DNA from: G963674505 sp964575975
GTDB taxonomy: Bacteria > Desulfobacterota > Desulfobacteria > Desulfobacterales > SKZT01
Length of the DNA: 9,961 nucleotides
Reading direction: 5' to 3'
Assembly (NCBI GenBank): GCA_964575975.1
Contig: CAZNTU010000206.1
Coordinates: forward strand, 1-9,961
Within the stretch, counting starts at the first letter, position 1. Each line of letters starts with the position of its first letter. The notes under the pieces were generated by a model. That model did no database searches. It had not been told where the DNA came from and saw nothing but the letters and a program-made list of their open reading frames with translations. Shown here one piece after another: positions 6,032 to 9,961 of this stretch. The translations under genes were made by a program, and so were the position numbers.

Positions 6032-6568
6032 ATGAGAAACGCAACGGTTTCCCTTTTTCTATGTATGGCCATTGTCCTTATTCCCGGCTGGCTGTTTGCG
6101 CAGCAGGAAACCCACCATCCGGAAACCCCGGCTCCGGCCGCAGCTCCGGCCGAAACCGAATCCGAATCCGATATTTTCGAGAACGAGCAGGAAACCAAAG
6201 AAAGTACGGCCGGCGAAGCGACCGGCGACGGCATGATGGCCCGCCACCGGGAAATGGCGGCCAAAATGAAGGAAATGAACGCCCGGCTCGAACAAAAGAT
6301 CCAGTCCATGAACCAGGCTTCGGGCGACCAGAAGCTGCTGGCCATGGCCGACGTCGTCAACACCATGTTTTCCCAGCGCAAGGAAATGATGGAAAAGACC
6401 ATGGATATGCACGGCAGAATGTGCAAGACGATGGCGGGCAAAATGGACCATGGATCGATGTCGATGGATCACGGATCGATGCCGACGAAGGATGGACGTC
6501 GCGCGATGAAAATGAAGAAGGGCGCGGGGGACGCGGAGAAGTCCATGATCATCATCATTCAAGAGTAA
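6032..6568 (+). CDS. Met/His-rich exported protein, probable periplasmic copper binder
   Basis: This 178-residue protein starts at ATG 6032 behind AGGAGG (6021-6026), almost the same leader as copB. Residues 1-23 are a signal peptide ending in LFA. An Ala/Pro/Glu-rich linker (25-65) is followed by a long helical, probably coiled-coil region (about 68-130) dense in Met, Lys and Glu, containing ARLEQKIQSMN and KLLAMADVVNTMFSQRKEMM. The tail has MDHGSM twice (138-143, 145-150) and further Met residues. I do not know a named family, though similar helix-plus-Met-rich proteins occur near copper loci. Clusters of Met and His in an exported protein point to Cu(I)/Cu(II) binding, and the ATPase downstream fits that. 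The C-terminus IIIIQE looks odd: another frame over the same bases reads HDHHH, so the tail may have shifted frame. The next gene follows after 36 bp. Confidence 0.75.
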   Translation: MRNATVSLFLCMAIVLIPGWLFAQQETHHPETPAPAAAPAETESESDIFENEQETKESTAGEATGDGMMARHREMAAKMKEMNARLEQKIQSMNQASGDQKLLAMADVVNTMFSQRKEMMEKTMDMHGRMCKTMAGKMDHGSMSMDHGSMPTKDGRRAMKMKKGAGDAEKSMIIIIQE

Positions 6569-6570
6569 GG

Positions 6571-6598
6571 AGTTAGGTGTTAGGTTTTAGGAGTTAGG
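6571..6598. repeat. Four tandem NNTTAGG heptads between two genes
   Basis: Four 7-base units follow one another without gaps: AGTTAGG, TGTTAGG, TTTTAGG, AGTTAGG. They fill almost the whole 36-bp gap between the Met/His-rich gene and the DUF5676-like gene. The last unit plus the following AAGAG supplies the ribosome binding region of the downstream gene, so a change in copy number would move the gene relative to upstream signals. Heptad arrays also occur at the right end of this window. Confidence 0.6.
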
Positions 6599-6604
6599 AA
6601 GAGA

Positions 6605-6868
6605 ATGATAAGCGATACCCGGCGTCTTCATGTGAAAAGCCTCGTCATGGCATTCGGAGCGGCGTTCTCGCTGTTCTACCTCGGATGCGCGGTCGTGCTG
6701 TCCATCGCGGGCGGAGAGACCGCCGCAGTCTTTTACAACAGCCTGCTGCCCGGCATGGACGTCTCGTCCGTTGCAAATCCGAATTTGCCGGTCTGGATGG
6801 CGCTACTGGGATTTGTCGAGGCGATTCTGCTCGGTTGCCTTTGGGGAGGCATTGTGGGAGGCGTCTAA
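6605..6868 (+). CDS. DUF5676-like two-span membrane protein
   Basis: The 87-residue protein has two hydrophobic helices (about 10-36 and 62-87) linked by a short periplasm-type loop containing LPGMDVSSVANPNLPVW. Length, helix layout and the AFSLFYLGCAV start of helix 1 resemble the DUF5676 membrane proteins often found next to copper ATPases; I base this on memory of the pattern. Its biochemical role is not known. The start at ATG 6605 is preceded by TTAGGAAGAG. The TAA stop is only three bases before the TTG start proposed for the ATPase, so the two are likely translationally coupled and functionally linked. Confidence 0.75.
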   Translation: MISDTRRLHVKSLVMAFGAAFSLFYLGCAVVLSIAGGETAAVFYNSLLPGMDVSSVANPNLPVWMALLGFVEAILLGCLWGGIVGGV

Positions 6869-6871
6869 AAT

Positions 6872-8110
6872 TTGGCGCTGCCGAAAACGGCGGAGCGGGA
6901 CGAACACGGGCATGCCCGGGAAAAGCGCGCGTCTTCGCGCGACCAGGGCGACAAGCGACACGAGAAGCACGGCATTCCCCAGGATGGGGACATCCAGGAA
7001 GGCCAGTCGGAACACGCCGGCCACGAGGCGTCCGAGCACGGAGAACACGGCCGGCACCACGCGCGCATGGTGGCGGACTTCAGAAGGCGATTCTGGGTTT
7101 CACTTGTCCTGACCGTTCCGATTCTCGTCCTTTCCCCTATGATACAAGGGTTTCTCGGGCTGAGGGAAACCCTCGGCTTTCCTTACGACAGGTACGTTCA
7201 TTTCGCCTTTTCGACGGCGGTTTTCTTCTACGGCGGGTATCCGTTTCTGAAAGGCATCTACGACGAGCTGAGCGCCCGCAATCCGGGCATGATGACTCTC
7301 GTCGGACTGGCCATCTCCGTCGCCTATTTCTACAGCGGTTCCGTGGTCTTCGGTGTCGAGGGCAAGGTGTTTTTCTGGGAACTCGCCACATTGATCGACA
7401 TCATGCTCCTGGGGCACTGGATCGAGATGAAGTCGGTCATGGGGGCGTCCCGCGCGCTGGAGGAACTGGCGAAGCTCATGCCCTCCGAGGCCCACAAGAA
7501 GATGGAGGACGGCAGCGTCCGGGACGTTCCCGTCAGCGAACTCGCCCAGGGTGACAAGGTTCTGATCAAGCCGGGAGAGAAAATACCGGCCGACGGCGAA
7601 ATCGTGGAAGGGGAATCTTCGGTCAACGAGGCGATGATCACGGGGGAATCCAAGCCGGTGGGCAAGGGAGTCGGGGACATGGTCATCGGCGGGGCCATCA
7701 ACGGGGAAGGCGCCGTGATCGTCGAAGTGCAAAAGACAGGCAAGGAGTCGTACCTTTCGCAGGTTGTCGATCTTGTCAGGGAAGCTCAAAAGAGCAAGTC
7801 GAGGTCCCAGGATCTCGCGAACTCCGCCGCTTTTTGGCTGACGATCGTCGCTCTTTCAGCCGGGGGGATCACTCTTGCCGTGTGGCTGGTCGGGATGAAC
7901 AGGGAGTTCGAGTTCGCGCTGGAACGTACCGTCACCGTAATGGTCATCACCTGCCCTCACGCGCTGGGACTGGCCGTTCCGCTCGTAGTGGCGGTTTCCA
8001 CCGCGATATCCGCCTCGCGCGGTCTTCTTATACGAAACCGGGCCGCATTCGAAAAGGCCCGAAATCTTCAGGCCGTCATTTTCGACAAGACCGGAACCCT
8101 GACGAAGTGA
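6872..8110 (+). CDS. Copper P-type ATPase (CPH type), truncated by in-frame TGA
   Basis: The 412-residue product is the front part of a P1B-type ATPase of the CopB (copper/silver export) group. A His-rich cytoplasmic N-terminus (about 12-65, with HGH, HEKHG, EHAGHEASEHGEHGRHH) replaces the CxxC metal-binding domains. Membrane segments follow, then the actuator domain with TGES (257-260), the intramembrane metal motif CPH (361-363) and the phosphorylation motif DKTGTLT (405-411), with Asp405 the phosphate acceptor. TGA at 8108-8110 comes one codon later, where the family normally has Gly (KG before the FGV segment), so a single GGA-to-TGA change would explain it. The same frame then continues with recognisable ATPase sequence. 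Without its nucleotide-binding half the product cannot pump. The start is TTG 6872, behind GGGAGG (6856-6861); the next Met (residue 66) would lose the His-rich region and lacks a ribosome binding site. Confidence 0.85.
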   Translation: MALPKTAERDEHGHAREKRASSRDQGDKRHEKHGIPQDGDIQEGQSEHAGHEASEHGEHGRHHARMVADFRRRFWVSLVLTVPILVLSPMIQGFLGLRETLGFPYDRYVHFAFSTAVFFYGGYPFLKGIYDELSARNPGMMTLVGLAISVAYFYSGSVVFGVEGKVFFWELATLIDIMLLGHWIEMKSVMGASRALEELAKLMPSEAHKKMEDGSVRDVPVSELAQGDKVLIKPGEKIPADGEIVEGESSVNEAMITGESKPVGKGVGDMVIGGAINGEGAVIVEVQKTGKESYLSQVVDLVREAQKSKSRSQDLANSAAFWLTIVALSAGGITLAVWLVGMNREFEFALERTVTVMVITCPHALGLAVPLVVAVSTAISASRGLLIRNRAAFEKARNLQAVIFDKTGTLTK

Positions 8111-8392
8111 AAGTTCGGCGTGACCGAAGTACTGGTGTTCAACGGAAAAATGGAGGAAAAGGAGCTGTTGAGATACGCCGCCGCCGTGGAGTCGAACTCG
8201 GAACACCCAATTGCCAAAGGCATCGTGGAATCCGCAGAGAAGATTCCTTCCGTGACGGACTTCAATTCCATTCCAGGCAAGGGCGCCCGGGGCAAGGTCG
8301 AAGGCAAGGAAGTCGGAGTCGTAAGCCCCGGCTTCTCGAGGGAAAACCGTATTCCCTTGGAGGACGACCGGATCGAAAAGCTGACGCGCGGC
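8111..8392 (+). pseudogene. ATPase nucleotide-binding-domain fragment after the stop codon
   Basis: Directly after the TGA and in the same frame comes KFGVTEVLVFNGKMEEKELL, then AAAVESNSEHPIAKGIV with the P1B SEHP motif, then IPGKGARGKVEGKEVGVVSP. These are the expected next 80 to 90 residues of a CopB-type ATPase, including the N-domain Gly-x-Gly that helps hold ATP. The match fades in ENRIPLEDDRIEKLT. The P-domain hinge with GDGxNDAP and the last two membrane segments are absent. A GTG at 8120 could restart translation, but no good ribosome binding site precedes it. Confidence 0.75.
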
Positions 8393-9310
8393 CTTGCAGT
8401 CCTTTGCGAAAAGCGCCAGGTGAACCTGATCCGGGGAAGGGCGCGTTTCGAGGATTCCACGTCGGTTCGTCTTTTGGACAGCGAGGCCGACGTCTCTCAT
8501 ATCCAATTCAAGCACGCGATCGTCGCCACCGGTTCGTACCCGGTTCCGCTTCCCGGGACCGAGTTCAAGGAAGGCGGACGGATCATGAGTTCCACCGGCG
8601 CGCTCGATCTGGCGGACGTTCCGGAACGTCTCCTGGTTGTCGGCGGCGGGTACGTGGGAGTCGAACTGGGCGCGGTCTACGCCTCCCTGGGGAGCAAGGT
8701 GACCCTGGTCGAGATGGCCGGCCGGCTGATGCCCCACGCGGACAGGGAACTGGTCGATATCCTGACAAGGGAATTGACGGGGATGTTCGACTCCATCCAC
8801 TGCAACACCGGCGTGAAGAAAATGGAGGAGACGGAAAAGGAAGTAAAAGTAGTTTTCGAAGGGGACGTCGGCAAGAAGGAGGGGAAGTTCGACCGGGCGC
8901 TGGTCGCGGTCGGGAGAAAGCCCGCCTCGGGCGACCTGGGTCTCGAGAACACCGAAGTAGAGCTGGACGGCAAGGGATACATAAAGGTGGACGACAAGCT
9001 TCGCACCGCGGACGGGAAAATCTTCGCCGTCGGCGACGTGGTGGGCGGCGCGATGCTGGCGCACAAGGCCATGTACGAGGGAAAGATCGCCGCCGAGGTG
9101 ATCGCCAAGAAACCGGCCGCCTTCGATGCCCGGGCCATTCCGGCCGTCGTCTACACCTTTCCGCAGCTGGCCTGGTGCGGCCTCATGGAGAAGGAGGCCA
9201 GGGAACAAGGAATTGAAATCAAGGTCGGCAGATTTCCCTGGTCCGCTTCGGGACGTGCCGCGTCCATGGGGTCCTCGACGCATATACTGTCCCAAAAGCA
9301 ACGGGGCTGA
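8381..9310 (+). pseudogene. Middle part of a dihydrolipoamide dehydrogenase, fused to the ATPase frame
   Basis: From about 8381 the frame becomes a flavoprotein disulfide reductase, closest by eye to dihydrolipoamide dehydrogenase (E3). In the 396-residue frame starting at GTG 8120, visible features are FKHAIVATGSYPVPLPG, the NAD-binding GGGYVG (175-180), AVGRKP, the FAD-binding motif FAVGDV with Gly305-Asp306, and LAHKAMYEGKIAAEVIA. The first 100 or so residues of an E3, with the FAD GxGxxG and the redox pair CxxxxC, are missing, and the enzyme cannot work without them. The end is also lost: after FPWSASGRAASMG the frame runs into an unrelated tail and stops at 9310, so the dimer-interface domain with the active-site His-Glu pair is absent. 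Gene callers may report 8120-9310 as one gene. Mercuric-reductase-like proteins are a less likely origin. Confidence 0.8.
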
Positions 9311-9360
9311 ACAAAGGCCAATGAATCGTCGGAGTACGCCGGACGAAAACCAGGATGCCC

Positions 9361-9385
9361 GAAAAACCGGGTTTCATCGACCCGG
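9361..9385 (-). terminator. Intrinsic terminator of the DUF4112 gene
   Basis: Read on the - strand, CCGGGT (9385-9380) pairs with ACCCGG (9372-9367) around a 7-base loop, and five T residues follow (9366-9362). It begins seven bases after the stop of the DUF4112 gene. The position, GC-rich stem and T tract are all as expected for a Rho-independent terminator. Confidence 0.75.
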
Positions 9386-9391
9386 ACTACA

Positions 9392-9868
9392 CTATCCGGC
9401 GATAGCGATCCATAACTGCCTGAGAATCAAGAAACCCACGTAAATCGACGCCCCCGCGACGAACAGCAAAACAACGCCGATCGCAAACACCATGACTCTG
9501 CTGTACGCGACCGTCTTTTTAGACGAAGCGGCGTATTGCTCTATGAGACGCGTGTTTCGCGCATTGGCTTTCCAGGCCATGTCGAAAATGTCGCCTATGA
9601 CCGGGATGGAGCCGATCAGCACTTCCAGCGCTACGTTGAACCCCATCCGCGCGAGGATGGAGGCCGGAAGTCTCGCGCGCGCGGCCTCCGAAATGATATA
9701 CATGGACAGCAATCCTCCGATCGCCTCTCCGATTCCCGGTACAAGCCCGATCAAGGGATCCAGCCCGATGCGAAGGTTGGTCCCCGGAATTCGAATCGAG
9801 TTGTCCAAAAGCCATGCGAACCGGTTCAGGCGTTCGATGGGAAGCTTGTGGGGCACTTGATGTTTCAT
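9392..9868 (-). CDS. DUF4112 domain membrane protein
   Basis: The 158-residue protein carries the DUF4112 pattern: LDNSIRIPGTNLRIGLDPLI (21-40), GLVPGIGEAIGGLLSMYII (41-59), IGSIPVIGDIFDMAWKANAR (85-104) with the repeated P-x-x-G-D/E signature, then RNTRLIEQY. A strong C-terminal membrane helix spans about 124-148. The family is widespread and has no established function. I choose ATG 9866-9868 (MKHQVPHKLP) as the start; a TTG at 9884-9886 would add six residues but has no ribosome binding site, and none is strong for the ATG either. The gene faces the copper cluster, has its own terminator at 9361-9385, and has the heptad repeat array in its upstream region. It appears intact and unrelated to copper handling. 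Confidence 0.85.
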   Translation of the reverse strand: MKHQVPHKLPIERLNRFAWLLDNSIRIPGTNLRIGLDPLIGLVPGIGEAIGGLLSMYIISEAARARLPASILARMGFNVALEVLIGSIPVIGDIFDMAWKANARNTRLIEQYAASSKKTVAYSRVMVFAIGVVLLFVAGASIYVGFLILRQLWIAIAG

Positions 9869-9892
9869 GCGATTCTCTATGGGCAATGCGAA

Positions 9893-9961
9893 TTGGTTAT
9901 TGGTTGATTGGTTATTGGTTATTGGTTATTGGTTGATTGGTTATTGGTTATTGGTTATTGG
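9893..9961. repeat. Heptad/octad tandem array TTATTGG / TTGATTGG
   Basis: After an initial TTGG at 9893, nine units run without interruption to the window edge: seven copies of TTATTGG (7 bp) and two of TTGATTGG (8 bp), in the order 7-8-7-7-7-8-7-7-7. The array continues beyond the window. It starts 25 bases upstream of the DUF4112 start codon, so it occupies that gene's promoter region, where a change in copy number could alter expression. Unit length matches the heptads at 6571-6598, although the unit sequence differs. Confidence 0.85.

Noticed and set aside
8108..8110. TGA read as glycine (alternative code) or as selenocysteine
   Set aside because: Gly is indeed the expected residue, but TGA ends copA, the channel gene and the first gene correctly, so the standard code applies. 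Sec is not expected at a Gly site.
7856..9301. 481-codon open frame on the - strand
   Set aside because: It lies opposite the ATPase and dihydrolipoamide dehydrogenase sequences, which carry clear motifs. The translation is rich in His, Arg and Gly with no family look; it is a high-GC shadow.
9893..9961. CRISPR array
   Set aside because: The units are 7 to 8 bp and contiguous with no spacers, so this is a simple tandem repeat.

Overview
The window reads as a Gram-negative bacterial chromosome segment of moderately high GC. It encodes an outer-membrane copper protein, Tat- and Sec-type signal peptides, and AGGAGG-type ribosome binding sites. TGA serves as a normal stop at 235, 3496, 5593 and 9310. 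The lineage cannot be fixed from sequence alone; Nitrospirota-like or deltaproteobacterial-like bacteria are my guess only.

Layout. At 2-235 is the 3' end of a gene on the + strand, probably an alkaline-phosphatase-superfamily protein. It converges on a small exported chimera (267-686, - strand) whose front looks like a solute-binding domain and whose back looks like a cytochrome c tail. The gene-poor stretch 687-1693 carries a long fold-back repeat (857-1018), a terminator-like hairpin (1333-1351), helically phased GTCGA motifs (1404-1463) and a perfect 22-bp palindrome (1528-1549). Next come copA (Tat-exported multicopper oxidase, 1694-3496) and copB (outer membrane, 3511-4365), then an ion-channel-like membrane protein (4460-5593). 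A second gene-poor stretch (5594-6031) holds a frameshifted remnant of a small membrane protein on the - strand and a dyad. A second metal cluster follows: a Met/His-rich exported protein (6032-6568), a DUF5676-like membrane protein (6605-6868) and a CPH-type copper P-type ATPase (from 6872). The ATPase is cut by an in-frame TGA right after the DKTGTLT phosphorylation motif, and downstream it is fused in frame to the middle of a dihydrolipoamide dehydrogenase. The window ends with a DUF4112 gene on the - strand (9392-9868), its terminator, and a heptanucleotide repeat array in its upstream region.

How it fits together. CopA and CopB are the periplasmic and outer-membrane parts of a Pco/Cop-type copper-resistance system. 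The Met/His-rich protein and the ATPase would be the periplasmic binding and inner-membrane export parts. As read, the ATPase cannot be functional, so detoxification would rest on CopA/CopB and the Met-rich protein unless another exporter exists elsewhere. The most striking property is repeated gene damage: two in-frame fusions between unrelated proteins with their middles missing, one nonsense codon and one apparent frameshift within 10 kb. This points either to active gene decay by deletion or to assembly error. I do not see a convincing new defence or mobile system. The best candidates for undescribed biology are the fold-back element and the Met/His-rich protein.
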